Shown here: one piece after another, positions 17,502 to 26,519 of the stretch
Layout of the letters: every line of letters starts with the position of its first letter
How positions within the stretch are numbered: position 1 is the stretch's first letter
NCBI GenBank assembly: GCA_025210735.1
Contig: JAOARD010000052.1
Coordinates: forward strand, 1 to 64,000
Source of the DNA: Bacteroidales bacterium
Lineage (GTDB): Bacteria > Bacteroidota > Bacteroidia > Bacteroidales > UBA6680
DNA length: 64,000 nt
Direction of reading: 5' to 3'
Position numbers and translations under genes: made by a program
The notes under the pieces: model-generated
What the model saw: only the letters and a program-made list of their open reading frames with translations
What the model was told of the DNA's origin: nothing
Database searches by the model: none

Positions 17502-17900
17502 TCAATCCTCCATTTCTATCAATTCAAAATCATCATTTGGTATCTCAGCTAACTCAAAAAGATCTTCTCCGGCCTCTTTACCATCTTCATCATCGTTCTC
17601 ATAATACCACAAAAATGTGATCTTTTTATTAGCTTCAATTAATGTCTTTATCTTCTTTAATAATCTTAAAAAATATTTATACGATGCCGTATTATAGTAC
17701 CTGAATCTAAAGTCTACAACCAGCTCATCTGCAATATAACCAATATTATTCAGGCAGTCATCTATCCACCTCTCTACCGGCTGCATAAAATCTATCACAT
17801 TCTCAGGGTTACAATTTCCCTCAAAAAGCAGATGTCCGGTACTAGGATCTAGAACCACCATTGGTGTTTTCTGATTCGGATAAATTTTCAATATTTCCAC
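17502..17900 (-). CDS. SiaC-family (DUF1987) regulatory phosphoprotein
   Basis: 132 residues of the DUF1987/SiaC family: PNQKTPMVVLDPSTGHLLFE at the start, then FRFRYYNTASYKYFLRLLKK and the conserved FLWYYENDDEDGKEAGEDLF. In Pseudomonas the SiaC protein is switched by a kinase/phosphatase pair (SiaB/SiaA) and binds a diguanylate cyclase. No SiaA, SiaB or cyclase gene is adjacent here; instead TPR and TlpA-like genes follow. A second paralog is at 47227. The ATG is preceded by an AT-rich promoter region. Confidence 0.85.
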   Translation of the reverse strand: MEILKIYPNQKTPMVVLDPSTGHLLFEGNCNPENVIDFMQPVERWIDDCLNNIGYIADELVVDFRFRYYNTASYKYFLRLLKKIKTLIEANKKITFLWYYENDDEDGKEAGEDLFELAEIPNDDFELIEMED

Positions 17901-18043
17901 AACCTAATCTCCCTATTTTATTCTTCTCTTATTTCTAAATTAAAACAACTCCACACACATTGCGAAAAACACAGTAAGAAACATCAAAAGTTTAAAATGG
18001 TTCAAAACTTATAAGTTTAATTTTATGTTTCGCGTTAAAATAC

Positions 18044-18081
18044 CATGTAAAGGTAACTTATTTTGCATTACCCTTTACATG
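18044..18081 (-). terminator. Hairpin downstream of the DUF2007-Usp gene
   Basis: CATGTAAAGGTAA and TTACCCTTTACATG pair over 13 bp with one bulged base around an 11-nt loop, 40 bp after the stop at 18121. On the minus strand the sequence after the stem is AT-rich, but without a long T-run. Confidence 0.65.
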
Positions 18082-18120
18082 TATTGTATAAAACAAACAA
18101 TTATATAGATTAATTTTTAT

Positions 18121-19467
18121 TTAACCATGAAAAATTAACAACGGGATCTTACTATGAAACAGCAGTTTATTCTGCACATCTGGGTTAAAAAACCTACCTA
18201 TAATATTCTGTTTGTGGAAAGTATATGAAGATACAGCAATGCCCTTATCCTGCACATACTTATCAATATCGGCCTCAGCTTCAGTTATATCAACAAGATG
18301 ATAACTAATATTGTACTGAGGATACAACTTCTTAAAATAAGATATGAATGAATCCATTCGCGCCTGATCAATAACAAGCTCTCCTCTGTTTGACAAATGT
18401 ATTGCATGCAGATTAGCATTCAGTGGTTGTATAACAGCCATTAACTTTGCCACAGATACAAAATCAGATTCATCAAAACGCGATGCATACATCACATTCT
18501 TTACACCTTTGCCATTACTAAAGGTTGCTTCAGGCGGAATTATCATTACCGGAAACGTTGCATTCTCTGCTACATAACTCGTTACAGATCCAAACAATCG
18601 GTTTGTTGTACGATCATGTGAACTTGAACCAATTACAAGCAATGATAGATTATTCTCCTGCACATATCCCAATATCTGATCTGCCGGATCGCCATTAACA
18701 CAATCGTAGGTTATCTTTACATTCTCTATCTTACGCTTCTTTCTATAAGCCAATATATCAGACACAAATGTCTCCATCTTTTTCTCCGAAGTCTCTTTAA
18801 TCTCACGCTGCACCTTATCAATATTTACATAACTCTCAAAATATGCATCAGACAGGGTTGTGGTCTCTATAAGCGGTGTGTAGTAACAGTGAAACAGTCT
18901 TATCCCCACTCCTATCTCTGCGGCCAGCTCTAAAGCATATCTGGCCGCATTTACTCCATACTCCGTAAAATCAACAGCAACAGCAATGTCATTAATAACA
19001 TATTTACCAGGTTTCCCTCTCTCCTCCTCAGTCTCTATTCTTGAAAGAACATCCAGAGCCACTGAAAGATCTTCCTGACGCAGGCTTATCTTAACCTCTC
19101 CCGGCAGTGCTCCCGATATTGGATTTGAGTTAGACATAAAACACTCTATACCCTCAGCTTCAAGAAAGCCTTTAATAAGCTGTGCTCTTGAGAATGAGAA
19201 TGCTGCAAAAAATACAAGTTCCTCTTTACTCTTTGACAACTCAGACTGTTTTCTAGCCTTAGCAAACTCCTCATTTATTATTGTAATGATAGGTATTGCC
19301 TTTTCAATATCCTCCTCACGCACCCTGAGCTTTGCTCCAGACGGAAACGATCCTTTTATAGGATTCACATTAGTAATTACGCACTCTATTCCTTCATTCT
19401 CTAATCTCATCTTAGCTATCTGAGCTCTGTTGTACGGATATGTTGCAAGCGTGACCAATTTTCCCAT
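18121..19467 (-). CDS. DUF2007-DUF2007-Usp-Usp fusion protein
   Basis: 448 residues in four blocks. Residues about 1-70 and 78-148 are two copies of the small ferredoxin-like DUF2007 signal-transducing domain: each has a Tyr/Phe-x-R-A-Q opening (YPYNRAQIAKMRLENEGIEC and FSFSRAQLIKGFLEAEGIEC) and then N-x-N-P-I-x-G. Residues about 155-305 are a universal stress domain with a good ATP-binding loop (VIGSSSHDRTTNRLFGSVTS); about 312-448 are a second, degenerate one. UspA domains bind ATP or nucleotides in stress adaptation. Fusion with two DUF2007 copies is an unusual architecture. It is transcribed alone. Confidence 0.88.
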   Translation of the reverse strand: MGKLVTLATYPYNRAQIAKMRLENEGIECVITNVNPIKGSFPSGAKLRVREEDIEKAIPIITIINEEFAKARKQSELSKSKEELVFFAAFSFSRAQLIKGFLEAEGIECFMSNSNPISGALPGEVKISLRQEDLSVALDVLSRIETEEERGKPGKYVINDIAVAVDFTEYGVNAARYALELAAEIGVGIRLFHCYYTPLIETTTLSDAYFESYVNIDKVQREIKETSEKKMETFVSDILAYRKKRKIENVKITYDCVNGDPADQILGYVQENNLSLLVIGSSSHDRTTNRLFGSVTSYVAENATFPVMIIPPEATFSNGKGVKNVMYASRFDESDFVSVAKLMAVIQPLNANLHAIHLSNRGELVIDQARMDSFISYFKKLYPQYNISYHLVDITEAEADIDKYVQDKGIAVSSYTFHKQNIIGRFFNPDVQNKLLFHSKIPLLIFHG

Positions 19468-19750
19468 ATAGATACTATTTTATGTAAATCTTTCTAAAAG
19501 GTATAAAATATTCGCTTTCAATGCAATAATTAGTAACTATATTAATTCATCTTTTTTTATAAAAGAGCAGTTTTATTAGCCTGTATACCACACCTGAACA
19601 AAAAATATAATCTGCATGCGTACCTCTATCAGCATTACATTTTATAAGTATATAGCAGATCATAAATGATAAAATTTTAAAAACAAATCTAAAGACTGTT
19701 TAAATTTTGGTATTTTCGTACAGAAAATATTTAACCAGTAATTTGCGCCT

Positions 19751-20326
19751 ATGAGAACTAAGGATAAAAATAAAGAGATAGCAATATTTGAGTCTACACT
19801 AAAACTCATACAACAACAGGGTATTGCAGGAATCACAATGGCTAAAATTGCTGAACAGGCAAATATTGCTACAGGAACGCTATACATATACTTTACTAAT
19901 AAAGAAGAGCTTATTACAGCTCTGTATGAGAAACTTTGCGAACAATCTACAGAACGCTTTTTTATTGGTTACTCAGACGATCTTCCGTATAAAATGGGGC
20001 TAAAAAAGGTTTGGACAAATTACCTTAATCATCGTATTAATTTTAACGAAGAGAGTGTTTTTCTTGAGCAATATTACAGATCGCCATATATTACTGAGCG
20101 ACAGAAACAGATGGCAGAGAAGATGAAAGAACCTGTATACTACATTATAGAGAGAGGTAAAAAAGAGGGATTGATAAAAGACAATGCCGATACAGAGATG
20201 CTCTTCTCAAGTATGTTAGGATTTATACGCGAATTGGCTCAGGATCATGTAGAGAAACGATATGATCTTACAGATGAGAGAATAGAGAAAGCTTTTGATA
20301 TAAGCTGGGATGCAATAAAAAAATAA
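19751..20326 (+). CDS. TetR/AcrR family transcriptional regulator
   Basis: 191 residues. The N-terminal HTH is clear: IFESTLKLIQQQGIAGITMA, then KIAEQANIATGTLYIYFTNK. The C-terminal ligand/dimer domain is of the usual size. It precedes a methyltransferase gene by 8 bp, probably as one transcript. TetR proteins usually repress their own operon or a neighbouring export or lipid gene; the target here is not visible. Confidence 0.9.
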   Translation: MRTKDKNKEIAIFESTLKLIQQQGIAGITMAKIAEQANIATGTLYIYFTNKEELITALYEKLCEQSTERFFIGYSDDLPYKMGLKKVWTNYLNHRINFNEESVFLEQYYRSPYITERQKQMAEKMKEPVYYIIERGKKEGLIKDNADTEMLFSSMLGFIRELAQDHVEKRYDLTDERIEKAFDISWDAIKK

Positions 20327-20334
20327 AATCAAGT

Positions 20335-21054
20335 ATGTTAGTTACATTTAAACCTCTGCACCAACAATATTACAACAATATATTTCAGAAAGCAGCTCAC
20401 AACCTGCATAAAGATACTGCCAATACCATATCAGAGTATGTAGAAAAAGGCATGTATGTACTTGACTTTGGTTGTGGCGAGGGAGCTTTTTCATCCAGAT
20501 TAAAAGATATGAATCTTAAAGTAGATTCATGCGATATAGATACTGATCAGTTTAAAGCTACAGTTGACAATCTTATAAAGCTTGACCTGAACAGAGATAA
20601 TATTGCAGATAACTTTGATAAAAAATACGATATGGTTATCGGGATGGAGATTATTGAACATCTTGAGAATCCAAGAAAATATATTAGAGACATTAAAAAA
20701 CTTGTTAAGCCCGGAGGTACAATAGTTATTACAACTCCAAACATCACAAGTTTTGAATCGAGATTACGATTCTTTATGAAGGGTAACTTTGTAAGTTTTG
20801 AGGAGAAGAGCCTTGCTTTTGGTCATATAACTCCTTTATCGCCATTTCAGCTTGAGACAATATTCAAGGAGAGTAACCTTAAGGTACTTAAAAGAACACA
20901 CGGAGGTACACTACCAGTATTTGATTTCTCATTTCCGGGATTCTTTACCAGATTCAGATTGGCTAGAAACTTTGTTTTGCCTCTATTCAGACCATTTATG
21001 AGTGGTATCACAAAAGGGCGTTCGGTAATATATGTTCTGAAGAGTGATTTATAA
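20335..21054 (+). CDS. Class I SAM-dependent methyltransferase
   Basis: 239 residues. The SAM-binding glycine motif is YVLDFGCGEGAFSSRLKDMN, followed by VDSCDID, then DMVIGMEIIEHLENPRKYI and VKPGGTIVITTPNITSFESR. The pattern is of the UbiG/Methyltransf_11-23 type, acting on small molecules or lipid or polysaccharide precursors. It starts 8 bp after the TetR gene and is followed by a strong hairpin at 21110, then a glycosyltransferase gene. Confidence 0.88.
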   Translation: MLVTFKPLHQQYYNNIFQKAAHNLHKDTANTISEYVEKGMYVLDFGCGEGAFSSRLKDMNLKVDSCDIDTDQFKATVDNLIKLDLNRDNIADNFDKKYDMVIGMEIIEHLENPRKYIRDIKKLVKPGGTIVITTPNITSFESRLRFFMKGNFVSFEEKSLAFGHITPLSPFQLETIFKESNLKVLKRTHGGTLPVFDFSFPGFFTRFRLARNFVLPLFRPFMSGITKGRSVIYVLKSDL

Positions 21055-21109
21055 ACATATAGAATAATTTAATGTATTACTAGAAGTCACATCAGATAAA
21101 ATATTTCAG

Positions 21110-21146
21110 TTTAAGCGGAGTCTAAAACTAAAGAACTCCGCTTAAA
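21110..21146 (+). terminator. Hairpin after the methyltransferase gene
   Basis: TTTAAGCGGAGT and ACTCCGCTTAAA form a perfect 12-bp stem around a 13-nt loop, 55 bp after the stop. No T-run follows on the plus strand. Confidence 0.75.
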
Positions 21147-21209
21147 CCAACAAAATACATATCGTTCATTACTTAAATTAAGTAGTGAATAAAAAACAAA
21201 TTATAATAA

Positions 21210-21300
21210 ATGAAACGAAGCATAAGAATGGTCATTCACACACACGAGGGTGATCATTATGCAGAGTTCCATCTGACCATTAAAAAGAAAAAACAGACAG
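21210..21300 (+). repeat. Dispersed 90-nt leader element, copy B
   Basis: The best preserved copy. It starts ATGAAACGAAGCATAAG and ends at the glycosyltransferase ATG (21301). A mini-ORF is open from its own ATG (MKRSIRMVIHTHEGDHYAEF and onward, 38 codons) and ends inside the glycosyltransferase gene in another frame. AATGGTCA (21227-21234) and TGACCATT (21274-21281) are perfectly complementary, so the RNA could fold. Confidence 0.8.
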
Positions 21301-22449
21301 ATGAATATACTTTTTATTGCGCCTAAATACCCCTCTGTATATAACAACTTCAGAGCTCCATTTTTCAGAGAGCAGGCAATAGCAATTGGCAAAAGACACA
21401 ATGTAACATATGTATCTGCCGAGCTGCATCTGGAGTCGTTCTCAGCAATAAACAGTTTATCATCCACAAAAAAGAATATTGATGGTATTCAACTGCACGA
21501 GTTAGCTATAAAAAAGGGATTACCTCTTATAAACAGCTACCTGCACGTAAAACAATCAACAAAATATATAGAGCGTTATATAGATATTAAAACCATTGAT
21601 GTTATACATTGCCAGACATCATTTATTGCCGGAGCCATTGCATATAACCTGCATAAAAAATATGGTATTCCGTATGTAATTACAGAGCACTCATACTACA
21701 CCAAACAGAGCGATCTGATAGTAAAAAAGCAGTTCAGACCAGAATTCAAATCAGCTTTACATAAACATATAACTACAAGAAACCTAAAAAATGCATCTGC
21801 TGTTATTGCAGTTGGAAAATACCTAAAGGCTGATATAAATTCATTTATAAGCAGAGACATTGATGTTGTACCTAATGTGGTAAATACCGACAGATTCTCA
21901 TTAAACAGAGAGGGATCTGATACTATACGCATTGGTGTTGTTGGAAACCTTACACCACCAAAAGGCATTGATATACTTATTGATGCTGTTGCAAAAATAA
22001 AGAACAAAAACACAACACTACAGATAGTTGGTGATGGTCTGGAGATGGACAATCTTAAACAGTTGGCCAAAGAGAGAGGCATAGAGAACAGATGTATATT
22101 CAGAGGACATATACCTCCTGACAATATTGGCGAGTTCTACAAAACCACCGATATATTTGTTCTGCCAAGTAAACACGAGACATTTGGCGTTGTGCTTGTA
22201 GAGGCTATTGCTTCAGGTATTCCGGTTATTACTACACTTTGCGGAGAACCTGAAAACATTGTAACACCAGAGATAGGAATTGTTGCAAACAGAGCTGATA
22301 GTAACGATCTGGCAACCAAGATTGACACTATGATTGATACAATAGATAACTACTCACCAAAAGAGCTAAGAGACCATGCAATAAACAACTACGGTACCGA
22401 TAGCTTTAACAATAAGATAGACGAGATATACAGAAGAGTAACGGGATAG
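21301..22449 (+). CDS. Glycosyltransferase family 4
   Basis: 382 residues of the GT-B retaining type. The N-terminal domain begins MNILFIAPKYPSVYNNFRAP and contains YVITEHSYYT. The C-terminal donor domain shows GVVGNLTPPKGIDILIDAVA, QIVGDGLEMDNLK and the E-x7-E signature in KHETFGVVLVEAIASG. It adds a sugar to a lipid or polysaccharide acceptor at the inner membrane; the acceptor cannot be told. It is preceded by copy B of the dispersed leader element and is the last gene before the 1.1-kb repeat block. Confidence 0.92.
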   Translation: MNILFIAPKYPSVYNNFRAPFFREQAIAIGKRHNVTYVSAELHLESFSAINSLSSTKKNIDGIQLHELAIKKGLPLINSYLHVKQSTKYIERYIDIKTIDVIHCQTSFIAGAIAYNLHKKYGIPYVITEHSYYTKQSDLIVKKQFRPEFKSALHKHITTRNLKNASAVIAVGKYLKADINSFISRDIDVVPNVVNTDRFSLNREGSDTIRIGVVGNLTPPKGIDILIDAVAKIKNKNTTLQIVGDGLEMDNLKQLAKERGIENRCIFRGHIPPDNIGEFYKTTDIFVLPSKHETFGVVLVEAIASGIPVITTLCGEPENIVTPEIGIVANRADSNDLATKIDTMIDTIDNYSPKELRDHAINNYGTDSFNNKIDEIYRRVTG

Positions 22450-22561
22450 ACAAATAAATACAAACTGATTTGAATTTACAGTGTAAAATCACGATAATAT
22501 ATAATTCATCCAAAATTTATGGCCTCGTCTGATATTACCTAACGTCTCAGATATTTTTTGA

Positions 22562-22930
22562 GAAGCTTTCAACATCGTACAATGAGCTCAAAAAAAGTTC
22601 GGGAACGAATCTGCTGGAACAGAAACGCTCAAAATATTTTCGGGAAGCCTTCGACATCGTACAACGGACTCAAAAAAAGTTCGGGAACAGATTTGTCGGA
22701 ACAAAAGCTCTCCCAGCTTTTTTGGGAAGCCAAAAACATCGTACCGAGGCTTCAAAAAAAATATTGAGAGCTAATCTACTACAACAGATGGGCTCAAAAT
22801 TTTTCAGGCAGGTCATCAACACCATACCTTAACCTCAAAAAATAATTTGCCAACAGATCAATTTAAACAGAAACTACCATAATATTTCAGGGCAGTACAA
22901 GAATACCGATAATTAACTATCTCAAACACC
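22562..22930. repeat. Degenerate 82-bp tandem repeat (minisatellite)
   Basis: Four full units and a partial fifth start near 22562, 22643, 22725, 22807 and 22890. Each starts GGAAGCC or GGCAG, then ACATCGTAC, then a CTCAAAAAAA tract, then GGAACAGA-like and a second CTCAAAATATTTTC-like tract. The units diverge step by step from first to last. 82 is not a multiple of three, and the 22558-22767 ORF inside it is not believed. A further half-unit reappears at 23283-23340. Confidence 0.8.
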
Positions 22931-22939
22931 AACTACTAC

Positions 22940-23096
22940 GCTGGTTCGAGCTTGAAGCTCGGATACCAACCATTTGCAATATCCCGACATCATATAATAT
23001 CTATACATCTAAGCAAACTACTAAATCAGACCTCCACAAAATAAACTACTTTCATAAATGAAACAGGCTCGGTGCGAGCTATCAGCTCGAACCAGC
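22940..23096. repeat. 157-bp element with 13-bp inverted ends, copy 1
   Basis: GCTGGTTCGAGCT at the left end is perfectly repeated inverted at the right end (AGCTCGAACCAGC). Each end is itself a hairpin: CGAGCTTGAAGCTCG on the left and CGAGCTATCAGCTCG on the right. It carries no coding sequence. A second copy of the same length is at 23340. Confidence 0.85.
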
Positions 23097-23339
23097 AAAA
23101 TGGGTTGATAAATAACTATTTATTAATTCGATCTTGAAAATTTTAGTTATACAACTCTCTGCAATACCAATGTAAAAACCTATTACGTTCGCTCTACTCT
23201 AAGCGAGACATGTTTTCATTATACATCCTACCTCTATAATCATAATATCAGCCTTTATTATTATCCTCAAGCTACGCTAAGAGAGAGCTAATCTACTACA
23301 AAAGATGGGCTTAAAATTTTCCGGCAGATCATCAACTCC

Positions 23340-23496
23340 GCTGGTTCGATTTTGAAGCTCGGACACCTGCCCATTGCAACATCACGACATCAAACAGTAT
23401 ATCTGCACTTGAGCAACTACTTAAAACAGATCTCCATAAAACAAACTACTTTAATACATGAAACGGGCTTGGTTCTAGCTATCAGCTCGAACCAGC
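23340..23496. repeat. 157-bp element with inverted ends, copy 2
   Basis: Same length and order as the copy at 22940. The left end (GCTGGTTCGATTTTGAAGCT) and the inner right arm (TCTAGCTATCAGCTCGAACC) are partly decayed. The following sequence GGTTGATAAATAACTA is shared by both copies, so the duplicated unit extends about 35 bp past the element. Confidence 0.8.
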
Positions 23497-23578
23497 TGAA
23501 TAGGTTGATAAATAACTAATTATTAATTCTATCACTGTTCACAGGATATACATCTATCTTCTGCTTTTTAAACAATTT

Positions 23579-25465
23579 CTAAATCCATGTCATAATTCCA
23601 ATCAACCCATTACTGAGAAAATAGATTGTAAAAATCAGGTTAAATAGAGATGCAAGTAGTGCGTGATAGTAGAAAAAGCGTGACATTTTAACTCTACTGT
23701 TTTTAATAATGTAATATAGCGTGTATATAGAGAATATTGCAAAGCCCAGCGTACATATAAATAGCAATAACGATACTACACTGATATTACCCAGTTGCAG
23801 AAAGTAATCTATGTTTGACTGTATACCTAAACTAAATGCTATAGCTATAATCACAAAGAACAGTATAGTTATAAGAGGAAGAGTATTAATCCATAATGCA
23901 GTACTGTTTCTCTTTTTTCCTATCAGGTATATAAGCAGTCTGATTATTGCAAAAATTACTATTGTGACTGGTATTATAAAGAGCGCCCAGAAAACTACCA
24001 GCAAAAAATATGCGTAAACTGATGATACTCTCTTCATCATATTTCCGTTTTCGTACACAACCGTTCCCTGTACCGGATCATCTATCTGAAATAGTGCTAT
24101 CCCACCACTTCTGTCTGATATAAATCTGTTATCGCCAATTGGGTGGTACTCATTTTTATACTGCTCCAACATCTTTTTTGTATACAACGTATCTCCTGTG
24201 CTCCAAATCTTACTCAGACTCTTAATCTTCTTAATAGATTTAACAAGTGTAAATTTATAGTTAACATCAATATAATATCCGGATATATCGTTGGTAATTT
24301 TGCCCGTTGTATATCTATCTTCCACAATCTTTTTTGGCAGATTCTCTGTCTGATACCTCATTATTAATCTTGATATACTACTCTCTACATCTTCGTTATC
24401 GCTATTTACCATAACTGCAAATCCTAGATTGTACTCTGGCATATAACATAAATTTGATTTATAACCCGGTACACTACCACCATGTCCACGATAAACATAG
24501 CCATTACATGACGTTGCATAATTTACAAAACCGGAACTATTAAATATCTCAGATAACGAAGCAAACAGACTCTCATTTTTCTCCATTCTTAAAAATGATG
24601 AGTCAGAGATAAGCTGCATGGTATCAATTTTTCCTCTATTTATAAAGAATCTGAGAGCTTTGGTTACATCGTTTAATGATCCGTTTAATGCTGCCGATGG
24701 ACGATAAATAAGGTTCAGATAATCAATACTCAACGGAACTCCATTATCATATGCTTTGGCTCCGGTTGCCTTGAATCTGTCAGAGTTTAAGAATGTCATA
24801 TCCTCAATACCAATAGGTTTAAAGAAGTTCTTCTCTATATAATCCTCGTAACGTAATCCAGATACCCGTTCCACTATATACGCTGCTATACTTACCCCAA
24901 GATTACTATATTTAATTCTTGTTCCGGGTACATATTTAGCAACCCTTGCTTTAGGATAATACTCCAGTGATTCCTTAAGGGTTAAAGGTTTAGGATTATT
25001 ATAACCCAGCTCTGCCAGACTCCAATCATCTAAACCAGATGTATGCTCAAGCAGATTCTCAATCCTGATTGGGTGACTATCTCTCCATGGATTGTCTATC
25101 TCTATATCGGGTATAAGTTTACTTACAGTATCCTTTAAACTTAGTTGTCCCTCCTCTTGCAGTTTAAGTATTGCAAGGCCAACAAACAGTTTTGATATTG
25201 ATCCAAGACGAAACATTGTGTTCTCATCTACATCTATATCCTTTTCAATATCCGCTTTTCCAAAACCTCTCGACAAGATTATCTCATTATCAGATATAAT
25301 TACAATGCCTGCACCTGGTGTATTGGTTTTGGTTAATACTTGCTGAATAGAGTTCTGTAACTCATTTAATGCGGTGGTGTCTTTTTTTAACTCAGGGCTG
25401 TTTGCAAGGTTATAGCTGTAACCAAAAAACAGGAACATAAGGGTAACAAATAAAACTTTATACAT
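23579..25465 (-). CDS. Serine hydrolase, class C beta-lactamase family, membrane C-terminus
   Basis: 628 residues. After a signal-like N-terminus, the penicillin-binding/beta-lactamase fold spans about 35-380. It shows the nucleophile motif S89-x-x-K92 (GSISKLFVG), the second motif YSNLG and the third YRGHGGSVPGYKS, in which H-G-G replaces K-T-G. The last 160 residues contain about four membrane helices (for example LLVVFWALFIIPVTIVIFAI). Proteins of this layout are envelope esterases or D-peptidases; antibiotic hydrolysis should not be assumed. The gene is alone, leftward. Confidence 0.88.
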   Translation of the reverse strand: MYKVLFVTLMFLFFGYSYNLANSPELKKDTTALNELQNSIQQVLTKTNTPGAGIVIISDNEIILSRGFGKADIEKDIDVDENTMFRLGSISKLFVGLAILKLQEEGQLSLKDTVSKLIPDIEIDNPWRDSHPIRIENLLEHTSGLDDWSLAELGYNNPKPLTLKESLEYYPKARVAKYVPGTRIKYSNLGVSIAAYIVERVSGLRYEDYIEKNFFKPIGIEDMTFLNSDRFKATGAKAYDNGVPLSIDYLNLIYRPSAALNGSLNDVTKALRFFINRGKIDTMQLISDSSFLRMEKNESLFASLSEIFNSSGFVNYATSCNGYVYRGHGGSVPGYKSNLCYMPEYNLGFAVMVNSDNEDVESSISRLIMRYQTENLPKKIVEDRYTTGKITNDISGYYIDVNYKFTLVKSIKKIKSLSKIWSTGDTLYTKKMLEQYKNEYHPIGDNRFISDRSGGIALFQIDDPVQGTVVYENGNMMKRVSSVYAYFLLVVFWALFIIPVTIVIFAIIRLLIYLIGKKRNSTALWINTLPLITILFFVIIAIAFSLGIQSNIDYFLQLGNISVVSLLLFICTLGFAIFSIYTLYYIIKNSRVKMSRFFYYHALLASLFNLIFTIYFLSNGLIGIMTWI

Positions 25466-25621
25466 ATTAAAATTGATTAGTTCACCCTACATATCCATCA
25501 GGTTAAATAATGCATATACAGGGTTTAAATATTATTAATAGCATAAAAATATAAGCACAGGTTATGTATGTTTATACAGATTCGGTGAGTTAATGATTAT
25601 GGTCGGTGAATGGTATTAAAC

Positions 25622-25653
25622 AAAAAACCTCCGCTGATTACAACGAAGGTTTT
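25622..25653 (-). terminator. Terminator of the endonuclease IV gene
   Basis: On the minus strand, AACCTTCG / CGGAGGTT (one mismatch) flank a 10-nt loop and are followed by six T, about 25 bp after the nfo stop. Confidence 0.8.
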
Positions 25654-25676
25654 ATAATATATTTTATCTGTAGCTA

Positions 25677-26519
25677 CTATTTAGCCCACTCCTTAAGTTT
25701 CTCTATCTCTTGTGGCCAGATATCTGTGTTTGGTGTCTCAAGTATAAGTGGTATATTATCAAATCTTGAATCCTCTGCAATCCATCTGAAACAGCCCTCG
25801 CCTATTGCACCAACACCAAGACTCTCATGGCGGTCAACTCTGCTGCCAACACCTTTTTTTGAGTCGTTTATATGCATCCCTTTCAGATATGAGAATCCTA
25901 CTATAGAATCAAACTGATTAAAGCTTTCTGTAAACGCCTCTTTGGTAGAGAGGTCGTATCCGGCAGCAAATGCATGACATGTATCAATACATACTCCTAC
26001 CCTGCTTTTATCCTCAACACCCTCTATAATCTTTGCAAGATGCTCAAATTTGAATCCAAGATTAGTACCCTGTCCAGCGGTATTCTCAATAACAGCAATA
26101 ACACCATCAACCTCTTTAAGCGCAATATTTATAGATTCAGATATTGTTGCCAGACACTCATCTTCCGATACCTTTTTAAGGTGACTTCCCGGATGAAAAT
26201 TCAACCTGTCAAGACCAAGCTGACTGCAACGTTGCATCTCATCAATAAATGCAGTACGCGACTTCTGTAACCCCTCTGCATCTGGATTACCAAGGTTTAT
26301 AAGATAACTATCATGAGGGAGTATCTGCTCCGGTTTATATCCGTATTTAGCACAGTTCTCCTTAAACTTTTTTATAGACTCCTCTGTAAGTGGTTTTGCA
26401 ACCCACTGGCGCTGGTTCTTTGTAAACAGCGCAAATGCTGTTGCTCCTATATTGTGTGCATTAACAGGCGAGTTCTCAACACCACCTGCTGCACTAACAT
26501 GTGCTCCTATATATTTCAT
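25677..26519 (-). CDS. nfo: Endonuclease IV (deoxyribonuclease IV)
   Basis: 280 residues, the usual length. It cleaves DNA at abasic sites in base-excision repair and uses three zinc ions. Visible family blocks are [12 protein letters not shown] at the start, [61 protein letters not shown] and GEGCF. All the zinc-ligand His, Glu and Asp positions of these blocks are present. Transcription is leftward. Its ATG is immediately preceded by copy D of the dispersed leader element, whose mini-ORF stop overlaps the start (ATGA). Confidence 0.96.
   Translation of the reverse strand: MKYIGAHVSAAGGVENSPVNAHNIGATAFALFTKNQRQWVAKPLTEESIKKFKENCAKYGYKPEQILPHDSYLINLGNPDAEGLQKSRTAFIDEMQRCSQLGLDRLNFHPGSHLKKVSEDECLATISESINIALKEVDGVIAVIENTAGQGTNLGFKFEHLAKIIEGVEDKSRVGVCIDTCHAFAAGYDLSTKEAFTESFNQFDSIVGFSYLKGMHINDSKKGVGSRVDRHESLGVGAIGEGCFRWIAEDSRFDNIPLILETPNTDIWPQEIEKLKEWAK

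Larger units (their letters stand above)
22450..23578. other. 1.1-kb gene-free repeat block
   Basis: No gene is supported here. The block holds the 82-bp tandem repeats, the two 157-bp inverted-ended elements and, between them (about 23131-23282), unique AT-rich sequence. It lies between convergent genes: the glycosyltransferase ends at 22449 and the leftward serine hydrolase ends at 23579. Confidence 0.75.

Noticed and set aside
22558..22767. 69-codon ORF
   Set aside because: It lies wholly in the 82-bp tandem repeat, whose period is not a multiple of three, so the frame is not preserved between units.
22562..22930. Possible CRISPR array
   Set aside because: The 82-bp units follow one another without unique spacers and differ along their whole length; no cas genes are near.
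23579..25465. Class C beta-lactamase (antibiotic resistance)
   Set aside because: The third motif is H-G-G and the protein has a long membrane C-terminus, as in general serine hydrolases; hydrolysis of beta-lactams is not supported.
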